A stretch of DNA of 38,830 nt, from contig CADEGN010000043.1 of NCBI GenBank assembly GCA_902826865.1, positions 1-38,830 of the forward strand, in the 5' to 3' direction. Shown in pieces: positions 8,991 to 16,837 of the stretch. Within the stretch, counting starts at the first letter, position 1, and every line of letters starts with the position of its first letter. A program made the translations under genes and the position numbers. The notes under the pieces are model-generated. The model saw only the letters and a program-made list of their open reading frames with translations, did not search any database and had not been told where the DNA came from. The stretch is from an uncultured Myxococcales bacterium. GTDB taxonomy: Bacteria; Myxococcota_A; Polyangia; Nannocystales; Nannocystaceae.

Positions 8991-9005
8991 TGCGGACCGA
9001 GCGAT

Positions 9006-9021
9006 CGTTCACTCGTGAACG
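9006..9021. terminator. Hairpin between convergent genes, overlapping a stop codon
   Basis: CGTTCA-CTCG-TGAACG forms a perfect 6-bp stem with a 4-nt loop. It sits 15 bp after the SpoIID-like stop, and the stop codon of the convergent minus-strand gene (9009-9011) is inside one arm. No T-run follows on either strand. It is a candidate bidirectional terminator or mRNA 3'-end stabiliser. Confidence 0.5.
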
Positions 9022-10502
9022 CACGTAGCGCGGCCGTTGGGCTCCACGAGAAGATAGAGGTTCTCGGCCCCGGTCGCGCCGTCGATCGCGAAGGCATCGT
9101 CGTCGGCGCTGCCCTTGTTGCGCGACCAGTAGGTCCCCGCGCCCAGCAGGCCCGCGGCCTTGATCCGCCGCAGCTCGTTGCGGCTCGGTAGCCGGAAGCC
9201 AGTGACCCCCGCGACTTTGTGGCTACGGCAGACACGCGCCGCGTCGTCCCACGCGACCGAGTCCTTGCCACCGCGCGCGACAAACATCCGCCCCACTCGC
9301 CACACCTTGCCCTCGGCGGCTGCGAGCAGGAGAGCCGCGGTCTCGGCGTCGCGCTTGCTCATGGTCTTTGGCGGAGCCGGCGGGGTCTTCTCGCTGTTGG
9401 TCGGTGTCGCCTTCTCGTCCGGGTCGACCTCGGGGCCCTCGGGCGAGTCGTCCGCCGAGTCGTCGGGTGGTACCTGAGCTTTGCGATCGCTCTTGGGCAC
9501 CGCATCGGGCTTGGTGTCGGCGATCTTCGCCGGTCGAACGCCTTTGCGCGGCGGATCCTCGGAGTGCCCCGCGGCCGCGATGGGTTGTGCGCCCCTGGGA
9601 TCCACCATCGGCGCAACGTCGCTGACCTCCGAGTTCACCTGCATCAGCGCCAGCGCCACCAAGCCCGCGACACCGAGCACCGCGAATGCCAGCAACCAAC
9701 GGTTGCCAAGCGGCTCGTGGGCCAGCGTCGCCCCGTCGGCCACGACGGGCGCAGGGCTTCGCGGTATTCGAACCGACTCATCGGGATCGGTGGTCACTCC
9801 GTGGGACTCTGTCGCGCTTTCGCTGCCAGCCTGGCCGGGTGCCGCGGTCTCGCGTCCCCGCGCGCGGGTCGCGGACGCGGGCCTGGTGCGGCCGGCGTCG
9901 TTGGCAAACGAGCGCTGGCGTGGTGTTGCGTCGGCGTGATCAGCTCGACGCTCGAGGATCGCCTCGGCCTCCGCAAGCCCGAGGGCGAGCTCGCGGGCAA
10001 GAGCTTCGGCATCGCCGCGCGGACGCGTCGACGACGCGACGGGCATCCGCGGATTCGACTCGGCAAGCGCCTCCACCACATCGCGCAGATGCGACGAGGT
10101 TTCACGGCCGTCGCCGACCGGCTCGGCGAAGCGCATCTCCTTTAGTGCCGTGCGGATTGCCGGCAGGATCGCCAGGGGTCGCGACGGCGTAAACGCCGCG
10201 ATCACCACCCGCTGCCCGGGTCCGCCGCGCGCCGAGAACAGGCCCGCGAGGCGGCGCACCGCCGCTCGCTCGAGCGCCGCCGACTGACACAGCACAAACA
10301 GCGTGGCCGCGGGCGCGTTGTCCACGGCGTTGGTCAGGGCGGCACCATCGAACTCAACTCCCGCGACGAGCTCCGGCGACATACCCTCTCGCCGCAATTC
10401 GTCGACGACCTTGGCCAGCGCCGCCTCGTCTTCCTCGGCACAGCACAACACGATGGGGATGTTGCCGCGACCCTTCACGCTCGTCGCCACCGGGGGTGAC
10501 AT
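9009..10502 (-). CDS. TIR-like/transmembrane/DUF1566-like (Lcl) domain protein
   Basis: The frame is open to 10829 but would overlap the divergent dehydrogenase gene, so the ATG at 10502 is used (497 aa). Residues about 14-125 alternate hydrophobic beta strands and helices (PIVLCCAEEDEAALAKVVDELR, then AATLFVLCQSAALERAAV, then RVVIAAFTPSRP). The pattern is like a TIR or other flavodoxin-like signalling domain, but I see no confident catalytic motif. A charged linker leads to one transmembrane helix (268-288). A Pro/Asp/Glu/Lys-rich stalk follows. Residues about 398-497 resemble the DUF1566/Lcl C-terminal lectin-like fold (AWDDAARVCRS..GFRLPSRNELRRI..GTYWSRN, final Cys 494). Topology would put the TIR-like part in the cytoplasm and the lectin-like part outside. 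A sensory role is inference. Confidence 0.78.
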   Translation of the reverse strand: MSPPVATSVKGRGNIPIVLCCAEEDEAALAKVVDELRREGMSPELVAGVEFDGAALTNAVDNAPAATLFVLCQSAALERAAVRRLAGLFSARGGPGQRVVIAAFTPSRPLAILPAIRTALKEMRFAEPVGDGRETSSHLRDVVEALAESNPRMPVASSTRPRGDAEALARELALGLAEAEAILERRADHADATPRQRSFANDAGRTRPASATRARGRETAAPGQAGSESATESHGVTTDPDESVRIPRSPAPVVADGATLAHEPLGNRWLLAFAVLGVAGLVALALMQVNSEVSDVAPMVDPRGAQPIAAAGHSEDPPRKGVRPAKIADTKPDAVPKSDRKAQVPPDDSADDSPEGPEVDPDEKATPTNSEKTPPAPPKTMSKRDAETAALLLAAAEGKVWRVGRMFVARGGKDSVAWDDAARVCRSHKVAGVTGFRLPSRNELRRIKAAGLLGAGTYWSRNKGSADDDAFAIDGATGAENLYLLVEPNGRATCVHE

Positions 10503-10589
10503 CTCCAGCGTATGTCCAAGCGGCGCACAGGAAAAGCCCGAGCCGCAGGGCGTCGCCCAGGTAGGGCATGCCGTGGCATAACCAGCCCC

Positions 10590-11474
10590 ATGACGGGCCC
10601 CACGTCCACCGCAAGCCTCCGACCGATCTCTACCGTCGCCGTGCTTGGCGCGGGGACCATGGGCCACGGTATCGCCCATGTCTGCGCGCTGGCCGGATAC
10701 ACGACCCTCCTCTTCGACGTCGACCCGGGGGTCGTAGGGGCCGCCCTTGGAAAGGTCGACAAGAACCTCCAGGCCGGCGTCGACAAGGGCAAACTCGAGG
10801 CCACGGCCCGGGCCCGGGCACTCGAGCACCTACGCGGCGCTACTGATCTGGCCCAGGCCTGTGCGGGCGCTCAGCTCGTGATCGAGGCGGTACCCGAGCG
10901 CCTGGAGCTCAAGCACGACGTGCTCGGCCGCGCGGCGGCGGCGGCGGGGCCGACCGCCATCTTGGCCACCAACACCAGCTCGCTGTGCATCGCGCGCATC
11001 GCCGCCGGCCTCCCGCACCCGGACCGCGTCATCGGAACGCATTTCTTCAACCCGGTGCACATCATGAAACTACTGGAGGTTGTGGTCGCAGAGGCCACCG
11101 CCCCCGACGTGCTGGCCACGGTCGTCGACTTCGGCGCGAGGATCGCGAAGGAATGCATCACCATCAAGGACTCGCCCGGGTTTGCGACCTCACGGCTCGG
11201 TCTCGTGATCGGCCTCGAGGCGATCCGTATGCTCGAGCAGGGCGTGGGATCGGCCGAGGACATCGACAAGGCGATGACGCTCGGCTACGGCTTCCCGATG
11301 GGCCCGCTACGCCTGACCGATCTGGTTGGGCTCGATGTCCGTTTGTCGATCGCGGAGTATCTCAGCACGGCGCTGGCCGAGGGGGCCCACTTCCGGCCGC
11401 CCAAGCTGCTCCGCGATCTCGTGGCGCAAGGGAAACTCGGCAAGAAGAGCGGCGAGGGTTTCTATCGCTGGTGA
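10590..11474 (+). CDS. 3-hydroxyacyl-CoA (3-hydroxybutyryl-CoA) dehydrogenase
   Basis: The 294-aa product (ATG at 10590; upstream in-frame codons overlap the divergent gene) is a full-length single-domain 3-hydroxyacyl-CoA dehydrogenase of the Hbd/PaaH/FadB-C-terminal family. It oxidises 3-hydroxyacyl-CoA to 3-oxoacyl-CoA with NAD(P). The Rossmann loop VLGAGTMGHGIAH is at about 18-30. Further on come ATNTSSLCIARIA, GTHFFNPVHIMKLLEVV with the catalytic His, and DSPGFATSRLG and GFPMGPLRLTDLVGLDV in the C-terminal helical domain. It could serve beta-oxidation, butanoate or polyhydroxyalkanoate metabolism; no pathway partner lies beside it. The ribosome-binding site is poor. Confidence 0.93.
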   Translation: MTGPTSTASLRPISTVAVLGAGTMGHGIAHVCALAGYTTLLFDVDPGVVGAALGKVDKNLQAGVDKGKLEATARARALEHLRGATDLAQACAGAQLVIEAVPERLELKHDVLGRAAAAAGPTAILATNTSSLCIARIAAGLPHPDRVIGTHFFNPVHIMKLLEVVVAEATAPDVLATVVDFGARIAKECITIKDSPGFATSRLGLVIGLEAIRMLEQGVGSAEDIDKAMTLGYGFPMGPLRLTDLVGLDVRLSIAEYLSTALAEGAHFRPPKLLRDLVAQGKLGKKSGEGFYRW

Positions 11475-11486
11475 TCGTCGTGCGCG

Positions 11487-11888
11487 TCAGGTGGCGGGCA
11501 AACGCACCGGCACCATCGTCGTGCCGGGCGCGCCGAGCCGCAGGCCACGGGCCTCGACACTTCGCCGCTTGACCACGGTGATTCGGTAGCGACCCGTGGG
11601 CGCGTCGACCACGGTGAACACGCCCTGATCGTCGGTGACCGCGACGATGCGGTGCGGCTTCGCCTCGCCGGGCTCGCTTTCGCGTACCAGGAATACGACC
11701 GCCGCCGAGAGCGGCGCGCCGGTGTCCGCGGATGTCACCTGGCCGAGCACGCAGGATCGAACTTCCGGGCAGCGGGGACTGACGAACGTAACGCCGCCGC
11801 GCACGCCCACGGCGGGCGGCGCAACACGCGGACCGGTGGCGCACCCGCTCGCACCGAGTAAAGCGGCGGAGATCACGAGCAAACGCAT
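11487..11888 (-). CDS. Small lipoprotein with carboxypeptidase-regulatory-like domain
   Basis: The 133-aa product starts at the ATG at 11888, which has a good AGGAGG Shine-Dalgarno. It begins with a clear lipoprotein signal (MRLLVISAALLGASGC, Cys 16). The mature part contains a short beta-sandwich of the carboxypeptidase regulatory-like type: VLGQVTSADTGAPLSAAVVFL, then TDDQGVFTVVDAPTGRYRITVVK. Such domains are usually structural parts of envelope proteins. It is convergent with the dehydrogenase gene (12-bp gap) and divergent from the membrane protein at 12118. Confidence 0.82.
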   Translation of the reverse strand: MRLLVISAALLGASGCATGPRVAPPAVGVRGGVTFVSPRCPEVRSCVLGQVTSADTGAPLSAAVVFLVRESEPGEAKPHRIVAVTDDQGVFTVVDAPTGRYRITVVKRRSVEARGLRLGAPGTTMVPVRLPAT

Positions 11889-12074
11889 GGGCCGCCTCCT
11901 GGACACCGCGAAAAAACGCAGGGGTTCGACATCGGATCGGGCGCCAGTGTACCCGGACGCTTCAAAGGGGAAACGACCCGGCGCGACTCCACTTTCACGC
12001 GAGGCTGCCGCATCGCACCCCGCCCCAGCCCACTGGGACGAGCGCCGGGCCTTGCCCGTCGGCCCGGCCCGCGT

Positions 12075-12103
12075 TTGCGCGTGGCATCGGCGCATCGTAC
12101 GCT
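12075..12103 (+). promoter_or_regulatory. Candidate promoter of the polytopic membrane protein gene
   Basis: TTGCGC (12075-12080), a 17-bp spacer and TACGCT (12098-12103) precede the ATG at 12118 by 14 bp. The predicted start of transcription is about 12110, giving a leader of only about 8 nt. Confidence 0.42.
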
Positions 12104-12117
12104 CCGATCGAGGTTCT

Positions 12118-12846
12118 ATGGTCGGAGTCCGCCGCGCGCTCGCCCTGCTCTTGCTCGGGTTCTACGTCACGCAGTTCGCCATGACTGCCTGGCTGGGGCC
12201 GGGGGACATGTTCGCCGCCTACGCCGCCTTGGCCGGTTGCTACGGCCTCGCGTTCATCGCCCTCGGTGCCGAATGGTTCTGGGGTCGGTGGTTCGCCATG
12301 GGCATCGGTAACTTCGGTTCGCTGCTGATCCTCGTGTTGTTCAAGGTCGGGCTCGAACCCATCATCGCCTTCTTCGCGTTCACCCACCTCGCGATCTCCC
12401 TCATGCTCTGGGGCGAAGGCATGGCGGCGCGCTACGAGCACAGCGAGGCCACCGCCGAGCGATGGAACTTCCAAGAAGAGTCCCTCGTGCTCATGCGCCG
12501 CGCGACCCTGTCGGCCGGCAGCACCCTGCCCTTCTTGATCCTTTACGGTCTCGCCCCCCGCCCCGAGCCCGAGCAGTTCCTCGCGCTGGCGCTCGGCATC
12601 GGTGGTCTGGTCGCGCTGCTGCGCGGCCGAACGTGGGGCGCGCTCGCCATGGGCGCGGCGGGCATTGTCGCCGGCCTCGATGCGCTTGGGGCATTCGGAG
12701 AGGCGCCGGTGGGTTACCTCTGGCTCTCGCCCACCTGGGGACCCGTCGTGTACGGCCGCGCGGTCGGCCTGTTCGCGGCGGCGATGTTGCTCGTGCCAGC
12801 CGTCCTCGCGGGGCCGATGCTTGGTTTTCTGCGCCGCGCTCGATAA
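12118..12846 (+). CDS. Polytopic inner-membrane protein (hypothetical)
   Basis: The 242-aa product has about seven hydrophobic segments, for example ALALLLLGFYVTQFAM, FAAYAALAGCYGLAFIAL, LLILVLFKVGLEPIIAFFAF, FLALALGIGGLVALL and AVGLFAAAMLLVPAVLAG. A charged loop lies around residues 100-120 (GEGMAARYEHSEATAERW). I do not recognise a family. The ATG at 12118 is chosen because the hydrophobic core begins there and a promoter-like element lies just upstream, although the frame is open from 11635. It is divergent from the small lipoprotein and convergent with pssA. Confidence 0.75.
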   Translation: MVGVRRALALLLLGFYVTQFAMTAWLGPGDMFAAYAALAGCYGLAFIALGAEWFWGRWFAMGIGNFGSLLILVLFKVGLEPIIAFFAFTHLAISLMLWGEGMAARYEHSEATAERWNFQEESLVLMRRATLSAGSTLPFLILYGLAPRPEPEQFLALALGIGGLVALLRGRTWGALAMGAAGIVAGLDALGAFGEAPVGYLWLSPTWGPVVYGRAVGLFAAAMLLVPAVLAGPMLGFLRRAR

Positions 12847-12875
12847 CGCAGATCGCGTGGTGTTCGACCGCCGTC

Positions 12876-12889
12876 CCGTGGATTCACGG
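12876..12889. terminator. Hairpin between convergent genes, overlapping the pssA stop
   Basis: CCGTG-GATT-CACGG forms a 5-bp stem with a 4-nt loop. The pssA stop codon (12884-12886) lies at the loop and 3' arm. No T-run is present. It is a candidate bidirectional terminator. Confidence 0.35.
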
Positions 12890-13747
12890 ATGCGTGCGGT
12901 CGCGCGCCCGTAGCGGCCCCGGATCCGGGAGAATCGCTGGCGGCGACATGCCACGCGCTCGTGGTGACAGCTGGCTCCACACGAGCGATGCGATCAACCA
13001 CCCCGTCGGCATCAGTGCCATGTACTCGGGCAACATCCGCGCGAACCCGCAGAGGTACCCCGTGATCACCGCGGACAACACGCAAAACCACAGCGGCTTG
13101 CTGCGCACCTTCTCGAGCTTGGGGATCGGGAGATTCGATGCCATGAGGAACGCACCGGCGATCATCGCCGCCGGCATGTAGCTCCAAGCCGACGGCGCGA
13201 CCGCCCAGTCGCCAAGCACGCGCGGGCCCCCGAAGTCGGCGGCGAGGGCGGCGCCGGGCATCCCGTATTTGGTGAGCACGAGGTACCAGATCACCAGGAC
13301 GCCAGCCGCCAGGGTGGTCGGCACACCGAAAAACACCTTGGGTCCGGCCACGGGCTGCTCGGCAACGACGTTGAACTTCGCCAGACGGAAGACGTTGGCC
13401 AGCGCCCACAACCCGCAGGCGCCCAGTAGCACCAGACGTCCAGTTCCCTGGGCGAAGCCGAGGGCCGTCGCATCCTCGAGGGTCACAAACATCAAAAACG
13501 CCGGTGCGATCCCGAAGTTGATCGCATCGGCGAAGCTGTCCATCTGGACGCCGAAGTCGCTGGTCGCCCGCAGCGAACGCGCGACCAGGCCGTCGAGCCG
13601 ATCGAGCAGGACCCCCCAGATGATGAGCCACGCCGCGTCGACGAATCGGTGTTCGTAGCTCGCGACCAGCGACAGCAGCCCAAACAGCATCCCCAGCGCC
13701 GTGACGGCGTTGGGCGCGACGTAACGCAAAAATCGTCCCGGCGGCAT
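12884..13747 (-). CDS. pssA: CDP-diacylglycerol-serine O-phosphatidyltransferase (phosphatidylserine synthase)
   Basis: The 287-aa product has the full CDP-alcohol phosphatidyltransferase signature D-x2-DG-x2-AR-x8-G-x3-D-x3-D (DRLDGLVARS..., then DFGVQMDSFAD) at about residues 48-73. Several transmembrane helices follow. The spacing and the type II look (N-terminal NAVTALGMLFGLLS, AINFGIAPAFL after the motif) favour phosphatidylserine synthase, which makes the precursor of phosphatidylethanolamine at the inner membrane. The ATG at 13747 has a GAAGAGGT Shine-Dalgarno. The C-terminus carries an extra hydrophilic tail of about 25 residues. No psd (decarboxylase) is adjacent. Other CDP-alcohol transferases cannot be excluded. 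Confidence 0.88.
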   Translation of the reverse strand: MPPGRFLRYVAPNAVTALGMLFGLLSLVASYEHRFVDAAWLIIWGVLLDRLDGLVARSLRATSDFGVQMDSFADAINFGIAPAFLMFVTLEDATALGFAQGTGRLVLLGACGLWALANVFRLAKFNVVAEQPVAGPKVFFGVPTTLAAGVLVIWYLVLTKYGMPGAALAADFGGPRVLGDWAVAPSAWSYMPAAMIAGAFLMASNLPIPKLEKVRSKPLWFCVLSAVITGYLCGFARMLPEYMALMPTGWLIASLVWSQLSPRARGMSPPAILPDPGPLRARDRTHP

Positions 13748-13901
13748 GCGGACCTCTTCCGGCCGAGACCCTAACCCCACAACCGCGAAGCCCACAACCG
13801 GGTGGCGGCGCCGGCTGCCCGGCGGGCCGCCCGCCCAAATCACGCCGCGCGGCCGGAGACCTTGCGCACGTGGCTGCTGGCGCGGCCTCGACGGCGATGC
13901 A

Positions 13902-13989
13902 CTAGTCCCCTGGAAGACCTGATTCGCGACAAAAGAACACCGCCGTCGTCGGCGTTCTTTTGCCACGAATCAGGTTTCCAAGGGACTAG
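13902..13989 (-). ncRNA. 88-nt near-perfect hairpin upstream of pssA (possible structured RNA or MITE-like palindrome)
   Basis: The two arms (13902-13944 and 13947-13989) pair over about 41 positions with one bulge and one true mismatch, closing with a tiny loop. Outer ends are CTAGTCCC/GGGACTAG; inner blocks are ACCTGATTCG/CGAATCAGGT and CAAAAGAAC/GTTCTTTTG. Four arm differences are C/T or A/G transitions. On a minus-strand transcript all four become G-U pairs, while on the plus strand they would be C-A mismatches. That hints at an RNA read toward pssA, with the hairpin about 155 nt upstream of its start. It could instead be a remnant of a palindromic mobile element. No second copy was seen in the window. 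Confidence 0.6.
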
Positions 13990-14032
13990 GGTATCCTCGC
14001 AATCGCCCTCGAGGTTGGTCGTGGTAACGAGA

Positions 14033-15928
14033 ATGGTTGGACCAAGAGCCAGTCGCTGCTTAGCTGCGCTAGCGATCGGTGCCATGACAGCCGGCGGTTG
14101 CGGGGACGTCGTCGCCGTTGGGCAACAGCCGCAGGTGAACAGTTCAAGCGGGCACGTGGATCCGACAACCGCTGCTTCGACAGCGGACCACGGCACCCAA
14201 GCGAGCGACGCCACAGGCATTGGGACGACGGGCCCCTCGCTCACTACCACGGGCACGCCCGCTTCGGAGAGCTCTTCGTCGGCGACCAGTGCGTCGACCT
14301 CGAGCTTCGGCGAGTCGACCACGGCAGGCCGCTCCGATATCGCCGGCGCGGCGACCGGCCCCGCCGAGATCCCCCAGTTCGCCGATCTGACCATGGACGC
14401 GGGGATCAACTACACGCAGGGCGTGTGCTCGGCGTCGCCTAACTGTCTGATCGAGCAAGTCGGCACCGGCATCGGAAGTTACTGCACCCCAGAAAGGATG
14501 GTCGCTGGAACGGCCATCGGCGACGTCGATGGCGACAGCGATCTCGATCTGTTCGTTACGCGCACGCAAGACACGAACATTCTATTCAGAAACAACGGCG
14601 ACGGAACGTTCACAGACGTGAGCGAAGCTGCCGGATTCGTGGACGTCGGCAACGGCGCGGGCGCGGCTTTTGGCGACATCGACAACGACGGCGATCTCGA
14701 CCTCTACGCCACGTCGATCGGGTCGTATCGCTACATGCTCTACATCAACGACGGCACGGGTGTGTTCACCGAGGAGGCGCTCACTCGCGGCGCCGCACTC
14801 GCGACCGACCGGATCCACACGGCCACTCAGGTAGGTTTCGGCGACTACGACATCGATGGCTTTCTCGACATCTTCGTCGGCGAGTGGCGCACCGTGCCAG
14901 GGCTGGGCGAAGGGCCGTCGCACTCTCGGTTGCTACGCAACCTCGGCGCAATGGCACCGGGCACGTTCGAGGACACGACCGCAATCGCGGGCGTTTCGAT
15001 GGACCATGTCTGGGCGGAGGTCGGCGACGACGTCCCCGGCACGTATTCCTTCGCACCGGCGTTCGCCGACTTCGACGGCGATCGATATCCGGAGCTGGCG
15101 GTCACCGGCGACTTCCGCACCAGTCGGTTGTTCTGGAACGCAGGCGACGGAACGTTTGTCGACCGCACCTTCGCAGCCGGCACCGGTCTCGACCGCAACG
15201 GCATGGGCTCGACCATCGCCGATTTCGACAGCGACGGCGATCTCGATTGGTACGTGACTTCGATCAGCATCAACGGGTTGATCGACGACAACAGGCTCTA
15301 CTCGAACAACGGCGACCAGACCTTCGACAACGTGGCAGACGCGCTTGGCGTCAACGAATCGGGCTGGGGCTGGGGTACCCTGTTCTTCGACGCCAACAAC
15401 GACGCTGATCTCGATCTGGTTGCCGGCTCGGGCTACTACTACATGGCGCACAGCAACGAGCCCGTGAAGTTCTGGAGCGCCGACGGTGTCGGTGGCTTCA
15501 TCGATCACACCGCGTCGGTGAATCTCGAGATCGGTCGCCAGCGCCGCGGGATCTCGACGTTCGACTACGATGACGACGGCGACCTCGACCTCCTCTTCAC
15601 CAACAGCTGCGACAGTGCGCAGCTTTACCGCAACGAGAACGGCAACGACGGCGACTGGCTGCGCGTGCGTACGATCGGGACGTCCTCCAACACCGAGGGG
15701 GTTGGGGCCCGCGTCAGCGTTATGGCGATTGCCGGCGCCGCGGTGCAGATGCGCGAGATCGGGGCCCAGGCCTATTTCATGGGACAGAGCGAGCGGATCG
15801 CCCACTTTGGCCTGCCCGTCGGCGAAGATCCGGTCGCCGAGGTTCAGGTGTATTGGCCGGTGACCGACCAGATCCAGGTATTCGAAGGCGTCGCCCGAAA
15901 CTCGACGTTGGTGGTGACCGAGCCATGA
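14033..15928 (+). CDS. FG-GAP/VCBS repeat lipoprotein with C-terminal ASPIC/UnbV domain
   Basis: The 631-aa product (ATG at 14033) has a lipoprotein signal (AALAIGAMTAGGC, Cys about 22) and a Ser/Thr-rich stalk to about residue 105. Seven or so FG-GAP loops follow, such as DVDGDSDLDLFVT, DIDNDGDLDLYAT, DYDIDGFLDIFVG, DFDSDGDLDWYVT and DYDDDGDLDLLFT, forming a predicted beta-propeller. The last 100 residues match the ASPIC/UnbV module: GVGARVSVMAI, REIGAQAYFMGQSERIAHFGL, then VQVYWP. The combination is the CRTAC1-like family, secreted proteins of unknown ligand. Its stop overlaps the ATG of the MEMO1-family gene by four bases (ATGA), so translation is probably coupled. Confidence 0.9.
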   Translation: MVGPRASRCLAALAIGAMTAGGCGDVVAVGQQPQVNSSSGHVDPTTAASTADHGTQASDATGIGTTGPSLTTTGTPASESSSSATSASTSSFGESTTAGRSDIAGAATGPAEIPQFADLTMDAGINYTQGVCSASPNCLIEQVGTGIGSYCTPERMVAGTAIGDVDGDSDLDLFVTRTQDTNILFRNNGDGTFTDVSEAAGFVDVGNGAGAAFGDIDNDGDLDLYATSIGSYRYMLYINDGTGVFTEEALTRGAALATDRIHTATQVGFGDYDIDGFLDIFVGEWRTVPGLGEGPSHSRLLRNLGAMAPGTFEDTTAIAGVSMDHVWAEVGDDVPGTYSFAPAFADFDGDRYPELAVTGDFRTSRLFWNAGDGTFVDRTFAAGTGLDRNGMGSTIADFDSDGDLDWYVTSISINGLIDDNRLYSNNGDQTFDNVADALGVNESGWGWGTLFFDANNDADLDLVAGSGYYYMAHSNEPVKFWSADGVGGFIDHTASVNLEIGRQRRGISTFDYDDDGDLDLLFTNSCDSAQLYRNENGNDGDWLRVRTIGTSSNTEGVGARVSVMAIAGAAVQMREIGAQAYFMGQSERIAHFGLPVGEDPVAEVQVYWPVTDQIQVFEGVARNSTLVVTEP

Positions 15929-16737
15929 CCGCCCGAATGCGCGAGCCGGCCGTGGCCGGACGGTTCTACCCCGGCGAGTCGACGGCACTCGCACGGGACG
16001 TCGCCGCCCGCATGGCCCACGCGCACGCCGCAGCGCCGGCACTGGTGGTGATCGCGCCGCACGCTGGATACATGTACAGCGGAGATCTCGCCGGCCAGAC
16101 CTGGGCGCGCTGTGCCCCGCCCCGCCGCACGGTTTTGCTGTGTCCGAACCACACCGGGATCGGGCCGCGGATCTCCGTGTGGTCCGGCGGACCGTGGAAG
16201 ATCCCGGGCGCGACGGTACCGATCGCGACCGCGTTGCGGGACGCGATCATGGCCGAGGCGCCAACCGCCCACCTCGATGACTCGGCCCACGCGCGCGAGC
16301 ACGCGATCGAAGTTCACCTACCGATGTTGCTGGCTCGCCGGCCCGACGCCGAGATCGTGCCCATCGTGCTCGGGCGACTCGACCTCGACGCCTGTGTTGC
16401 CCTCGGCCACGCGCTATCGCGCGCGATAGCAGCCACGGCCGAAGACACACTGGTCGTCGCCAGCACCGACATGTCTCACTACATTTCGGCCGCCGCCGCG
16501 GCAGAGCTGGACGGTCACGCGATCGCGCGGATGGTCGCGATCGACGGTCCCGGCCTCCACACGACGGTGGAGCACGAGCGGATCAGCATGTGCGGCTACG
16601 TGCCAACCACTGTGGCGCTGACGTACGCAGACGACCGCGGGGCAAAGCGCGCGGAGCTGGTGGGCTACACGAACTCTGGCGAGCGGTCGGGCGACTTCGA
16701 CCGCGTGGTTGGTTACGCCGGCATCATCGTGGCGTGA
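15925..16737 (+). CDS. MEMO1 family protein (AmmeMemoRadiSam system protein B)
   Basis: The 270-aa product matches the Memo family (related to class III non-haem iron dioxygenases) along its length: REPAVAGRFYPG at the N-terminus, IAPHAGYMYSG, LCPNHTGIG, AREHAIEVHLPML, VASTDMSHYIS and CGYVPTTVAL. The histidines in these motifs are the presumed metal ligands, and the cysteine of CGY is conserved. The family often occurs with AMMECR1 and a radical-SAM protein; neither is present here. The gene overlaps the preceding FG-GAP gene by four bases and is followed by a GT-B-like gene, so the local context is envelope-related. The biochemical reaction in bacteria is not settled. Confidence 0.93.
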   Translation: MTARMREPAVAGRFYPGESTALARDVAARMAHAHAAAPALVVIAPHAGYMYSGDLAGQTWARCAPPRRTVLLCPNHTGIGPRISVWSGGPWKIPGATVPIATALRDAIMAEAPTAHLDDSAHAREHAIEVHLPMLLARRPDAEIVPIVLGRLDLDACVALGHALSRAIAATAEDTLVVASTDMSHYISAAAAAELDGHAIARMVAIDGPGLHTTVEHERISMCGYVPTTVALTYADDRGAKRAELVGYTNSGERSGDFDRVVGYAGIIVA

Positions 16738-16837
16738 TGAACGCGACCCACCCCGGTCCCCGGGACGGCGCGGTGGACCACGACGAAACGCCGGCCACAG
16801 CTGGTGTTCGTCCGGCCACGCGTTACGAAACCTGCGG

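Noticed and set aside
13902..13989. Integron attC site as an explanation of the long palindrome
   Set aside because: The outer ends lack the GTTRRRY and RYYYAAC boxes, there is only one bulged base, and no integrase or cassette array is nearby.
14933..16042. 369-codon minus-strand frame antisense to the FG-GAP/ASPIC and MEMO genes
   Set aside because: Antisense shadow; both plus-strand genes have clear family motifs.
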